A stretch of DNA of 64,000 nt from Saccharothrix algeriensis (GTDB lineage: Bacteria > Actinomycetota > Actinomycetes > Mycobacteriales > Pseudonocardiaceae), in contig NZ_JAFBCL010000001.1 in assembly GCF_016907655.1 (NCBI RefSeq), positions 1,178,001 to 1,242,000 on the forward strand, given 5' to 3'. The notes beneath the pieces were generated by a model. The model had not been told where the DNA came from. It ran no database searches and worked only from the letters and a program-made list of their open reading frames with translations. The position numbers and the translations under genes were made by a program. Positions 27,068 through 35,069 of this stretch are shown one piece after another; the first letter of the stretch is position 1; every line of letters starts with the position of its first letter.

Positions 27068-28648
27068 GTGAGCGACGAAGTGGACGCCGTGGTCATCGGG
27101 TCCGGTCCGAACGGGCTGGTGGCGGCGAACCTGCTGGCCGACGCCGGGTGGGACGTGCTGGTGCTGGAGGCGGCCGACGAGCCCGGCGGCGCGGTGCGGA
27201 CCGCCGAGCTGACCGCGCCCGGCTTCCGCAACGACGTGTTCAGCGCGTTCTACCCGCTCGGCGCCGCGTCGCCGGTGATCGCCGGCCTGGAGCTGGAGCG
27301 GCACGGGCTGCGGTGGCGGCGGGCGCCCGAGGTGCTGGCGCACGTGCTGCCCGACGACCGGGCCGTTCTGCTGTCCATGGACGCCGACCGGACCGCGGCG
27401 TCGGTGGAGTCCTTCGGCGCGGGCGACGGCGACGCGTGGCTCGCGGAGTTCGCCCGCTGGCAGCAGGTCCGCGACGAGCTGATCGAGGCGCTGATGCGGC
27501 CGTTCCCGCCGGTGCGGGCCGGCGCGGGGATGCTGGGCGCGCTGGGGCCCGCCGAGGCGCTGCGGTTCGCGCGGATGTTCGTGCAGTCGGTGCGGGCGTT
27601 CGGCAACGAGCGGTTCAGCGGTCCGGGCGCGCCGGCGCTGATGGCGGGCAACGCGATGCACACCGACCTGGGCCCGGACCAGGCGGGCGGCACGGCGTTC
27701 GGGTGGCTGCTGTCCATGCTGGGCCAGGACTTCGGCTACCCGGTGCCCGAGGGCGGCGCGGGGCGGTTCACCGAGGCGCTGGTGCACCGGCTGGGCGGCC
27801 GGGTCGAGTGCGGGCGCGCGGTGACCGGGGTCGTGGTGTCGCAGGGGCGGGCGCTCGGCGTGCGGGACGCGTCCGGCGGGCTGGTGCGCGCCCGCAAGGC
27901 CGTGCTGGCCGACGTGCCCGCGCCCACCCTCTACCTCGGGCTCGTCGGCGCCGAGCACCTGCCCGCGCGGCTGGTGGACGACCTGGCGAAGTTCGAGTGG
28001 GACGACGCGACGGTGAAGGTGGACTGGGCGCTGTCCGGGCCGATCCCGTGGACGGCGGCCGAGGCCAGGGGCGCGGGCACCGTGCACCTCGGCGGCGACC
28101 TGAACGGCCTGGCCGTCAGCAGCACGGAGATCGCGACCGGGCGCCTGCCGCGCACGCCGTTCGTGATCCTCGGGCAGATGACCACGACCGACCCGACGCG
28201 GTCGCCGGCGGGCACCGAGTCGGCGTGGGCCTACACGCACGTGCCGCGCGGGGAGAGCTGGTCGCCCGACCGGGCGCGGCGGCGGGCCGACCGCGTGGAG
28301 CAGCTCGTCGAGCAGCACGCGCCGGGGTTCCGCGACCTGGTGGTGGGGCGCGCGGTGCACGGGCCGGAAGACCTGGAGGCGCGCAACAGGAGCCTGGTCG
28401 GCGGCTCGATCAACGCGGGCACGGCGGCGATCCACCAGCAACTGGTGTTCCGGCCCGTGCCGGGGCTGGGGCGGTCGGACACACCGGTGGACCGGCTGTT
28501 CCTGGCGGGCGCGTCCGCGCACCCCGGTGGCGGCGTGCACGGCGCGGCGGGCGCGAACGCGGCACGGGCGGCGTTGGCGCGCAACGGTTTGGCGGGCGAC
28601 GGCTACCGCTTGGTCATGCGCGGCCTGCACCGCGCCGTGTACCGCTGA
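27068..28648 (+). CDS. FAD-dependent phytoene-desaturase-like oxidoreductase
   Basis: A 526-residue FAD enzyme. The dinucleotide-binding motif at the N-terminus is VVIGSGPNGLVAANLLADAG, followed by VLVLEAADEPGGAVRTAELT. The C-terminal FAD motif is LFLAGASAHPGGGVHGAAGA. This is the carotenoid isomerase/phytoene-dehydrogenase-related group, but no carotenoid genes are nearby, so the substrate is open. The GTG at 27068 directly follows the SDR stop. A very strong hairpin follows the stop at 28649. Confidence 0.88.
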   Translation: MSDEVDAVVIGSGPNGLVAANLLADAGWDVLVLEAADEPGGAVRTAELTAPGFRNDVFSAFYPLGAASPVIAGLELERHGLRWRRAPEVLAHVLPDDRAVLLSMDADRTAASVESFGAGDGDAWLAEFARWQQVRDELIEALMRPFPPVRAGAGMLGALGPAEALRFARMFVQSVRAFGNERFSGPGAPALMAGNAMHTDLGPDQAGGTAFGWLLSMLGQDFGYPVPEGGAGRFTEALVHRLGGRVECGRAVTGVVVSQGRALGVRDASGGLVRARKAVLADVPAPTLYLGLVGAEHLPARLVDDLAKFEWDDATVKVDWALSGPIPWTAAEARGAGTVHLGGDLNGLAVSSTEIATGRLPRTPFVILGQMTTTDPTRSPAGTESAWAYTHVPRGESWSPDRARRRADRVEQLVEQHAPGFRDLVVGRAVHGPEDLEARNRSLVGGSINAGTAAIHQQLVFRPVPGLGRSDTPVDRLFLAGASAHPGGGVHGAAGANAARAALARNGLAGDGYRLVMRGLHRAVYR

Positions 28649-28693
28649 GCGGCGCGGCCCGCCGCCCGGCCGGTGGGCGGCGGGCCGCGCCGC
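28649..28693. terminator. Strong 19-bp-stem terminator
   Basis: A perfect 19-bp inverted repeat (28649-28667 and 28675-28693) with a 7-nt GGCCGGT loop begins directly after the stop of the FAD oxidoreductase gene. The convergent SRPBCC gene ends 204 bp away. Confidence 0.85.
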
Positions 28694-28814
28694 CGGGAAG
28701 TCCGAGCGGTCCGTCTGGGAGCCCGACCGGCGCACTGCCCGGGGGCTGTGCCGTGCGGACCTGGAGGTCGAGCGCTGAAGTCGAGCGCTGGACGCGGTGG
28801 TGCGCGTGGTGCGC

Positions 28815-28896
28815 CGGGAACGGGCGCAGGGAACGGGCGCGGGCGAAAGGCGCCGGGAATGGGCGCGAGGAAACGGCGCGGGGAAACGGCGCGGGC
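28815..28896. repeat. Degenerate GGAAACGGCGCGG-type tandem repeats
   Basis: About five degenerate 14-17 bp units (GGAACGGGCGCGG, GGAAACGGCGCGG and variants) run up to the 3' end of the SRPBCC gene. No gene is visible in the gap 28694-28897. Confidence 0.6.
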
Positions 28897-28897
28897 G

Positions 28898-29341
28898 TCA
28901 GCGCTCGGCTTGGCGTCGCTCCGCCAGGTGGGAGAGCCGGTTCAGCGTCTCCCGGTTGCGCGGGGCCAGCAGCAGCGCCTGGACGGGTTCGGGCACCAGG
29001 GACAGCGGGCCCTTCTCCACCTCTTCGCGCATCCGCACGGTCGTCGCGCCGCCCGCTTCGACCAGGTCGAACCGGATGTGCGCCGCGCCGACCGGCCACA
29101 TGCGGGCCTCCAGCTCCAGCATCCGGCCGGGCTCCACGGCCCGGACCTTGGTGACGTCCTCCACCTGCATCGGCCACAACCCGACGCTGTGGTGGATGCG
29201 CGAGCCGAGGCCGGGCCAGTCCCCGTCGACCTCGCGGATGTGCGCGGCGCCGACCACCCAGCCCGCGTAGGACCAGCCGTCGGCCAGCACGGAGAACACC
29301 TGTTCCGCCGGGGCGTCGATCCGCAGGCTCACTTCGACCAT
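28898..29341 (-). CDS. SRPBCC (polyketide cyclase/START-like) family protein
   Basis: A 147-residue helix-grip protein opening MVEVSLRIDAPAEQVFSVLA. GWSYAGWVVGAAHIREVDGD, EPGRMLELEARMWPVGAAHI and FDLVEAGGATTVRMREEVE fit the SRPBCC fold with its large hydrophobic cavity. This group binds or modifies hydrophobic ligands; no catalytic residues can be named. The ATG at 29341 fits the domain start. It is convergent with the FAD oxidoreductase gene. Confidence 0.82.
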   Translation of the reverse strand: MVEVSLRIDAPAEQVFSVLADGWSYAGWVVGAAHIREVDGDWPGLGSRIHHSVGLWPMQVEDVTKVRAVEPGRMLELEARMWPVGAAHIRFDLVEAGGATTVRMREEVEKGPLSLVPEPVQALLLAPRNRETLNRLSHLAERRQAER

Positions 29342-29645
29342 GCGCTGCGGGTTCCCCCGCGGCGCATGGTCGAAACTCCCTCGTCCGGGTGCCCTTGCGC
29401 CCCACCGGGGCCGCCGGGTCCGGGCTCGCCGGGGGCGACGCCTCCACCGGCGCCGGTCGCGGCGGTGAAGTCCTGGTCGCGGTCCGAAGTGGCCTCGCGG
29501 CGCCCGCCGACGCCGGGGTCGCGATCCCACCGGTCCGATTCGACGGTCCACTGCGCGGTCCCGCCGGGTCGGCCCGCGTTCGCCCGGGGACGGTCGCCGC
29601 AAGATATTTGCCCGTGGGACCAGCCGCATCGCCTAGCCTTGTGAG
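29342..29645. other. Non-coding gap before the small peptide gene
   Basis: This 304-bp gap separates divergent genes. An open frame at 29389-29649 exists but has no ribosome site or family pattern and is not called. The A+T-rich AAGATATTTG at 29601 is the upstream part of the promoter region discussed for the peptide at 29646. Confidence 0.55.
29634..29645 (+). promoter_or_regulatory. Putative -10 element of a leaderless transcript
   Basis: TAGCCT at 29634-29639 lies 6 nt before the ATG at 29646, the spacing expected if transcription starts at or very near the start codon. The -35 is uncertain; TTGCCC at 29608 is 20 bp upstream, longer than ideal. Confidence 0.4.
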
Positions 29646-29780
29646 ATGACCCACTCCGCGAACCACCGGGCCGGCAAGTCGCACCAGGAGATCGAGCAGG
29701 GCGTCGTCGGAATCAATTCCGAGAACCCTTCCAGGACCGGTCCGGCCGAACGGAGCAGCCACGGGCGCGTCGCGGTGTGA
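29646..29780 (+). CDS. Possible 44-residue peptide upstream of the LAL regulator
   Basis: The frame encodes MTHSANHRAGKSHQEIEQGV, then VGINSENPSRTGPAERSSHG and RVAV. It is hydrophilic, has no Cys, no signal peptide and no membrane segment. Third codon positions are almost all G or C over the first 20 codons, as in real genes here. No ribosome site is seen, but a -10-like TAGCCT sits at leaderless distance. It ends 72 bp before the LAL regulator start. I do not recognise the family; a signalling, ripp-like or leader-peptide role are all only guesses. Confidence 0.4.
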   Translation: MTHSANHRAGKSHQEIEQGVVGINSENPSRTGPAERSSHGRVAV

Positions 29781-29851
29781 GCGCGAGGGGTGCTGCCCGT
29801 GAACGATCAAGGTTCCGGTGCCGGGATCGGCCGATCACCAGGAGTGTCCGC

Positions 29852-32668
29852 ATGACGCCACCGCGCACCAGCTCCCCCGTCCTGGTCGGCCGGGGCGACG
29901 AGCTGGCGGTGCTGCTGCGGGTGGTCTCGACGCAGCCGTCCGTCGCGCTCGTGGAGGGCGAGGCGGGGATCGGCAAGAGCCGCCTGGTGCGCGAGCTGCT
30001 GGGCCGGCCGGAGGTGGCGCCGCTGCGCGTGCTGACCGGGTTCTGCCAGCCGCTGCGCGAGCCGTTCCCGTACGGCGCGGTGCTGGACGCGCTGCGCGGT
30101 GTCGGCGGGCTGCTCGGCCGCGTGCCGCTCAGCCCCGTCACCGGGGTGCTGCGCCCGCTGCTGCCGGAGATCGCCGAGCGCCTGCCCGAGCCGGCGCCGC
30201 GGCCCGAGGACCCCCGGCACGAGCGCCACCACCTGTTCCGGGCGGTGCGCGAGGTGGTCGCGGCGCTCGGCCCGGTGCTGCTGGTCGTGGAGGACCTGCA
30301 CTGGGCCGACGACGGGTGCCGGCACCTGCTGCGGTTCCTGATGGCCGACCCGCCGCCGAACCTGACCGTGCTGGTGACCTACCGCCGCGAGGACGCGCCC
30401 GGCGGGATGGCGCTGGGCAGCGCCTACCGCCCGCCCGCCGGGGTGACCGGCGCGGTCGTGGAGCTGGCGCCGCTGGACGTGGCGCAGGTGCACGACCTGA
30501 CCGCCGCGATCCTGGGCGTGGACGGGGTTCCCGCCGAGTTCGCCGCCCGGCTGCACGAGCGCACCGCCGGCATCCCGTTCGTGGTCGAGGAGATGCTGCG
30601 CGCGCTGCACCGCCCGGACTGGCGGCTGCTGGACCGGGTCGAGGTGCCGGCGCTGCTGCGCGACGCGATGGCCGAGCGGCTGGACCGGCTGCCCACCACC
30701 GGCCGCCGCATCGCGCAGGCGGCGGCGGTGCTCGGCGTGCCCGCCGCGGAGGAGCTGCTGGCCGAGGTCGGGGCGGTCGAACCGGACCGCGCGCGGGCGG
30801 CGCTGACGCACGCGCTGCACAGCGGGGTGCTGCACGAGGTCTCGGACATGAGGTACGGGTTCCGGCACTCGCTCGCCCAGCAGGCGGTGTACGACACGCT
30901 GACCGGGCCGGAGCGGCAGCGGCTGCACCTGCGGGCACTGGACGCGCTGGAGGGCGTGCGGCCCCGGCCGCTCACCCGGCTCGCCGAGCACAGCCGCCGC
31001 GCCGGGCGGCTCGCCGACTGGCTGCGCCACGGCGAGGCCGCCGCCGACCGGGCGCTGGAGGTGGGCGACCCGTCCACCGCCACCCGGACCTACCGGCAGC
31101 TGCTGGACGAGGCGTCCCTGACACCGTCCGATGTGGACAGGCTGGCGGTGAAGCTGGGCCGGGTGGCCCGCGGCGGGATCGACCAGCACGACCCCCGCAC
31201 CACGCTGGAGCGGCTGCTCGGCGACCGCAGGCTGTCCCGCGCCGCGCGCGGCCAGGTGCGGATGGACCTCGGTTTCCTGCTGATCAGGCAGTTCGGGGGC
31301 ACGGTGCAGGCCAGGCTCCAGCTCGAACGGGCCGTGGCGGAGCTGACCGACCAGCCCGGCGTGGCGATGCGCGCGCGGGCCGTGCTCGCGCAGCCGTTCA
31401 TCGGCGCCACGCCGCTGTCCGAGCACCTGCGCTGGATGCGCGTGGTGGACTCCTACATCGAGGCGTGCGACGACCCGCTGGTGCGCTACTCGCTGCTGGC
31501 CAACGAACTGGGCTCGCGCGTGTCCATCGGCGACCACAGCGCGGTGGCCGAGCTGCACCGGCTGCCCGCCACGTCCGACGACGTGGAGACCCGCCGCCAC
31601 CTGGCCCGCGCCCACTGCAACGTCGCCGACGCGTGCGCCCTGGTCGGGCACTTCGACCTGGCGCGCGACTTCCTGGACAAGGGCCTGCGGCTGACCGCCG
31701 GGGCGGGCGTGCCGTTCACCGAGAGCACCGGCCAGTCCACCCGCATCCACCTCGACTGGTACACCGGCGACTGGGGCTCGCTGGTGCCGCGGGCCACGCG
31801 GCTGCTAGAGGAGTACCGCGAGCTGCTGCCGGTGGCCAGTGAGAGCGCGCTGGTGCTGGGCGGTGTGGCGGTGGCGCGCGGCGACTGGGACGAGGCGGAG
31901 CGCCACCTCGCGGAGAGCGGCGTCCGCTCGGTGGAGAACTCCATCACCCCCATCGCGCTCGGCGGGTTCGCCGCGCTGTGCCGGCTGTGGTTGGAGCGCG
32001 GCGACCGAGCGCGGGCGTGCGAGGAAGCCGACCGGGGTTTGGACCTGCTGCGGCGCAAGGGGGTGTGGGCCTGGGCGGGCGAACTCGCCCCGGCCGCCGC
32101 CGACGCCTACCTCGCGGCCGGGCGGTCGGCGGACGCGGCGGCCCTGGTGGACGAGCTGGCGGCGGGCATCGCCGGCCGCGACGCGCCGCTGGCCGAGGTG
32201 GCGCTGAAGACGTGCCGGGCGCTGGTGGCGACCGGGGGCGAGGGCGACGCCGTGCCGTTGTTGCAGGAGGCGCGCAGCGCGGCCGACGCGCTCGGGCTCG
32301 CGTACTACTCCGCGATGCTGTCCGAGCGGATCGCGTTGTGCGGCTTGGAGGGCGGTGACGACTCGGCGGTGGTGGCGCTGAGCGCGGTCGCCGACCGGTT
32401 CGACGCCTTGGGCGCCAGCCGCGACGCGGCGCGCTGCCGGCACCTCTTGCGGGGTACCGGAGTCGCTACCCCTTCCCGACGCGGGCGGCGCGGGTATGGC
32501 AACGCCCTGTCGCCGCGCGAGCAGGACGTCGCGCGGTTGTTGGCGCAGGGGCGGACGAACCGGGAAATCGCCGACGTGCTGTTCTTATCACCTCGGACGG
32601 TCGAGCAGCACGTGGCCCGGGTGCTCCGCAAGCTCGGCGTGACTTCACGCGTCGAACTGCTCGCGTAA
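29852..32668 (+). CDS. Large ATP-binding LuxR (LAL) family transcriptional regulator
   Basis: A 938-residue regulator. Walker A is VEGEAGIGKSRLVRELLG (residues about 34-51), Walker B is VLLVVEDLHWADD, followed by a long TPR-like helical region (about 350-860). The C-terminal LuxR HTH is NALSPREQDVARLLAQGRTN, REIADVLFLSPRTVEQHVAR. AGGAG at 29840-29844 lies 7 nt before the ATG at 29852, which decides this start over the longer GTG at 29777. LAL proteins often activate specialised-metabolite or sugar-use genes. It is followed by the first nested-palindrome locus. Confidence 0.93.
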   Translation: MTPPRTSSPVLVGRGDELAVLLRVVSTQPSVALVEGEAGIGKSRLVRELLGRPEVAPLRVLTGFCQPLREPFPYGAVLDALRGVGGLLGRVPLSPVTGVLRPLLPEIAERLPEPAPRPEDPRHERHHLFRAVREVVAALGPVLLVVEDLHWADDGCRHLLRFLMADPPPNLTVLVTYRREDAPGGMALGSAYRPPAGVTGAVVELAPLDVAQVHDLTAAILGVDGVPAEFAARLHERTAGIPFVVEEMLRALHRPDWRLLDRVEVPALLRDAMAERLDRLPTTGRRIAQAAAVLGVPAAEELLAEVGAVEPDRARAALTHALHSGVLHEVSDMRYGFRHSLAQQAVYDTLTGPERQRLHLRALDALEGVRPRPLTRLAEHSRRAGRLADWLRHGEAAADRALEVGDPSTATRTYRQLLDEASLTPSDVDRLAVKLGRVARGGIDQHDPRTTLERLLGDRRLSRAARGQVRMDLGFLLIRQFGGTVQARLQLERAVAELTDQPGVAMRARAVLAQPFIGATPLSEHLRWMRVVDSYIEACDDPLVRYSLLANELGSRVSIGDHSAVAELHRLPATSDDVETRRHLARAHCNVADACALVGHFDLARDFLDKGLRLTAGAGVPFTESTGQSTRIHLDWYTGDWGSLVPRATRLLEEYRELLPVASESALVLGGVAVARGDWDEAERHLAESGVRSVENSITPIALGGFAALCRLWLERGDRARACEEADRGLDLLRRKGVWAWAGELAPAAADAYLAAGRSADAAALVDELAAGIAGRDAPLAEVALKTCRALVATGGEGDAVPLLQEARSAADALGLAYYSAMLSERIALCGLEGGDDSAVVALSAVADRFDALGASRDAARCRHLLRGTGVATPSRRGRRGYGNALSPREQDVARLLAQGRTNREIADVLFLSPRTVEQHVARVLRKLGVTSRVELLA

Positions 32669-32796
32669 ACGACTCGAACAATCCACGACAGGGGGACACC
32701 CCGCACACGACCACCCCTTCACGAATTCCACACACGACCCTTGACCACAACCCGCGCCTTTTGGCCCTTGGCACGCCCCGTGCAGCCCGGTGGCCT

Positions 32797-32921
32797 CGTG
32801 TTCTCCCCGTATGGCCTGCCCGGAGGGCTACCATGCTTTTCTGGGGGGTGCAAGCACGCTTTTCGCTTGCACCCCCCAGAAAAGCATGGTCGTCTTTGAC
32901 AGGCCATGCGGGGAGAACACG
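32797..32921 (+). repeat. Element 1A (A-type)
   Basis: Outer arms at 32797-32818 and 32900-32921 (CGTGTTCTCCCCG ... CGGGGAGAACACG) pair with one T/C exception. The internal bulge is CCCGGAGGGCT on the left and CGTCTTTGA on the right. The inner stem is 26 bp and perfect (32830-32855 with 32865-32890). The loop is ACGCTTTTC. Confidence 0.95.
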
Positions 32922-33080
32922 ACCGCTCTTTCTTTTCCTTCTCCTTGGCGGCCTGCCTGTCCGGCGAGGACTCTTTTTGTTTTTAACTTAGATCCGTACC
33001 GCACCAAATATTTCCTGGATCGGTGCGCGACCCAAGTATGAAGAGCGGCCGGGAGGCCCCCAAGGAGGAGGGAAGTGCGT

Positions 33081-33205
33081 CGTGTTCTCCCCGCACGGCC
33101 TGCCGGAGGCAATCACAGTTGTCGAGGGGGGTCAAGCGAAGAGCGTGCTTGACCCCCCTCGACAACTGTGATCGGGCTGCGCCCAGGCCGTACGGGGAGA
33201 ACACG
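33081..33205 (-). repeat. Element 1B (B-type, inverted)
   Basis: Outer arms at 33081-33102 and 33184-33205 pair with one exception. The bulge is CCGGAGGCA on the left and CGGGCTGCGCC on the right. The 26-bp inner stem is perfect (33112-33137 with 33147-33172). The loop GAAGAGCGT is the complement-type of the A loop. Confidence 0.95.
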
Positions 33206-33421
33206 AGGCACACGGCTGCGCTGAAGCGCCGCCGCGCGGAGCGCGGCGCTGAGGCGAGGGCTGAAGCTCCGTCGTGCCACTACCACCACAGCGCCGCCAC
33301 CGCCACCGCCACGCGGAAACCGACAGTGGCTATTCCTTCCGCATAGGTAGGGTGATCATGTGATCGGCAACCGCCCGGTGCGATGGCCGGACGACAAACC
33401 GCAAATTGACGGAGAAGGCTT

Positions 33422-34321
33422 GTGATACCGGTTCCCGATGCCCTGATCGCATCGCACAGCGGGCCAGCGGGTCGGGTGTGGCTCGCCGGGTTGCCCGGTC
33501 TGGTCGGCGACTTCCTCGACCGCTGGGGCCTGCGCCAGGACGGGCCGACGCGCAACGGCATGGCGTCGTTGGTGGTGCCGGTGACCGGTGTGGACGGTGC
33601 GCGCGCCGTGCTGCGGTGCCAGCCGCCCGGCGAGGAGACCACCGCGGCGGTGATCGGTCTGCGGACGTGGGGCGGCGACGGCGTGGTGCGGTTGCTCGAC
33701 CACGACCCCGACCTCGGTGTGATGCTGCTGGAACGGCTGGACCCCGATCGGTCGCTGTCCGCCGTCCCCGACGACGAGGAGGCCCAGCGGCTGCTGGCCG
33801 GCCTGCTCGCGCGCCTGACCGCCGTGCCGGCGCCGCCCGGGCTGAGCGGTCTCGGCGAGGTCGCCGCCGCCATGCTGCGCGACGTGCCCGACGCCCTGCC
33901 CCGGCTCTCCGACGACGCCGAGCGCGCACTGGTGCGGACGTGCGCGGCGGCCGTGTCGGAGGTGCTCGACGCGCCCGGCGACCGCCTACTGCACTGGGAC
34001 CTGCACTACGACAACGTCCTGGCCGGGCAACGCGAACCGTGGCTGGCGATCGACCCCGAGCCGCTGGCCGGCGACCCCGGCTTCGACCTGTGGCCGGCGC
34101 TGGACAGCCGGTGGGACGCGGTGGTCGGCAGCGGTGACGTGCCGCGGGCCGTGGTGCGCCGGTTCGACCTGCTGACCGAGGCGCTGGAGCTGGACCGGGA
34201 GCGGGCGGCGGCGTGGACGCTCGGTCGCGTGCTCCAGAACGCGCTGTGGGACGTCGAGGACGGCAAGCACCGCCTGGAGCCGGCGCAGGTGGCCGTCGCG
34301 GCGGCGCTGCTGGGGCGGTGA
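33422..34321 (+). CDS. Aminoglycoside/hydroxyurea phosphotransferase family kinase (APH(6)-like)
   Basis: A 299-residue kinase of the APH superfamily, closest in layout to streptomycin 6-kinase (StrB/AphE type). The catalytic loop is LHWDLHYDNVLAG (Asp193, Asn198) and the metal-binding segment is AIDPEPLAGDPGFDLWPAL, both at usual spacing. The N-lobe has AVLRCQPPGEETTAAVIGL, with the ATP-lysine position apparently taken by Arg. GGAGAAGG lies before the GTG at 33422. It may confer resistance to an aminoglycoside-type compound or act on a metabolite; no biosynthetic cluster is adjacent. Confidence 0.85.
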   Translation: MIPVPDALIASHSGPAGRVWLAGLPGLVGDFLDRWGLRQDGPTRNGMASLVVPVTGVDGARAVLRCQPPGEETTAAVIGLRTWGGDGVVRLLDHDPDLGVMLLERLDPDRSLSAVPDDEEAQRLLAGLLARLTAVPAPPGLSGLGEVAAAMLRDVPDALPRLSDDAERALVRTCAAAVSEVLDAPGDRLLHWDLHYDNVLAGQREPWLAIDPEPLAGDPGFDLWPALDSRWDAVVGSGDVPRAVVRRFDLLTEALELDRERAAAWTLGRVLQNALWDVEDGKHRLEPAQVAVAAALLGR

Positions 34322-34376
34322 CGCGCCCGGCGGGAACGCCCCCGGCGGGAGCCGCGGTGCGGCCGGAACGCGGTAC

Positions 34377-34404
34377 AGGGCCAGGAGGAGTGCCCCCTGG
34401 CCCT
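34377..34404. terminator. Hairpin between convergent genes
   Basis: AGGGCCAGG ... CCTGGCCCT has 9-bp arms and a 10-nt loop between the kinase gene and the convergent YCII-LuxR gene. Confidence 0.65.
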
Positions 34405-34421
34405 GCGGACCCGTGCTGCGC

Positions 34422-34970
34422 CTACAGGTACGAGCGCTGCCCCCACGGCATCGCGGCGGCGAGCTGGGCCCGTCGACCGATGTCGAGCTTGCGGTAGATC
34501 CGCGTGATGTGGAGTTCGACGGCCCGCGTGGACACCGAGAAGTGCTCGGCTATCTGGCGGTTGGTCATGCCCTCCAGCATCATCAGGGCGATGCGGTGCT
34601 CGTGCGGCGTCAGCGGTTCGCGCGAGCGCGACTCGGCGGTCTGGCCGTCGCGCGGCCGGACCATGCCCGGCACCCGCTCGCCCTCCGGGAGGCCCAGCAG
34701 CACGTGCCACTGGCGGATGCGGACCTCCGCGATCGACTGCGAGCGCACGTACGGGTCGCCGCGCACCAGGTCGCGCGCGGCGGCCTCGTCGGGCACCTGG
34801 CAGATCAACAGGACACCGGAGCCGTCCGCCCACGGCCCGGTGCCGACCAGCACGCCCTGCTCGGCGAGCGGGCGCCAGTATTCGCGATGCGCGAGATGAA
34901 TGGATCTGCGCACTTGCCGCGCATCACGAAATGTCAACTCAACGGCGAAAGCCACTGGACTGATCCCCAT
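34422..34970 (-). CDS. YCII-domain LuxR-type regulator
   Basis: A 182-residue protein. Residues 1 to about 100 are a YCII-like domain (VRRSIHLAHREYWRPLAEQG, GTGPWADGSGVLLICQVPDE, DPYVRSQSIAEVRIRQWHV). Residues about 115-175 are a LuxR-type HTH (LTPHEHRIALMMLEGMTNRQ, IAEHFSVSTRAVELHITRIY). The fusion suggests a small-molecule-sensing or self-controlling response regulator without receiver phosphorylation. The ATG at 34970 fits the YCII start and the promoter; a longer start at 34997 adds nine residues. Confidence 0.85.
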   Translation of the reverse strand: MGISPVAFAVELTFRDARQVRRSIHLAHREYWRPLAEQGVLVGTGPWADGSGVLLICQVPDEAAARDLVRGDPYVRSQSIAEVRIRQWHVLLGLPEGERVPGMVRPRDGQTAESRSREPLTPHEHRIALMMLEGMTNRQIAEHFSVSTRAVELHITRIYRKLDIGRRAQLAAAMPWGQRSYL

Positions 34971-34999
34971 TTCATATCCGCGGCCAACTTTCGCCACAC

Positions 35000-35028
35000 A
35001 CTCAACTGGGGGGCCTATTCACTGTCAA
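35000..35028 (-). promoter_or_regulatory. Putative sigma-70-type promoter of the YCII-LuxR gene
   Basis: On the minus strand a consensus TTGACA (35028-35023) is followed after exactly 17 bp by TTGAGT (35005-35000), about 30 bp before the ATG at 34970. The -35 is perfect; the -10 matches 3 of 6. Confidence 0.4.
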
Positions 35029-35069
35029 GTGAGACACCTCACACGGGGGATGCCGAAACCTGATGGCAG

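Larger units (their letters stand above)
32797..33205. repeat. Nested-palindrome locus 1 (two inverted elements)
   Basis: Element 1A (32797-32921) and element 1B (33081-33205) are in inverted orientation, separated by 159 bp. Inside the spacer a pyrimidine run (CTCTTTCTTTTCC, CTTCTCCTTGG) after 1A mirrors a purine run (CCAAGGAGGAGGGAAG) before 1B, so the inverted symmetry goes beyond the elements. The flank GGCACGCCCCGTGCAGCCCG before 1A recurs at loci 2 and 3. It lies in a tandem gap: LAL regulator (plus) to phosphotransferase (plus). Confidence 0.95.
32669..33421. other. 753-bp intergenic region holding palindrome locus 1
   Basis: No gene is supported here. It contains locus 1 (32797-33205), a shared 27-nt flank (32770-32796), a small GC hairpin (33225-33250), a run of CCACCGC-type triplets near 33285-33310, and a direct repeat GTGATCATGTGATC near 33353 before the kinase gene. 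Confidence 0.8.

Noticed and set aside
29389-29649. An 86-residue frame in the gap before the LAL regulator.
   Set aside because: It has no ribosome site or recognisable motif, and it runs across the promoter region of the next gene.
32761-33346. Short open frames across palindrome loci 1-3 that look conserved at the protein level (for example SPYGLGAARS and PPRKAW-type peptides).
   Set aside because: The similarity follows from conserved DNA. The extra base in the 3B loop shifts the frame, both strands are equally open, and no ribosome sites fit. They should not be annotated as genes.
33422-34321. A resistance gene marking an aminoglycoside biosynthetic cluster.
   Set aside because: No aminocyclitol or other aminoglycoside synthesis genes are within the window; the kinase may act on another metabolite.
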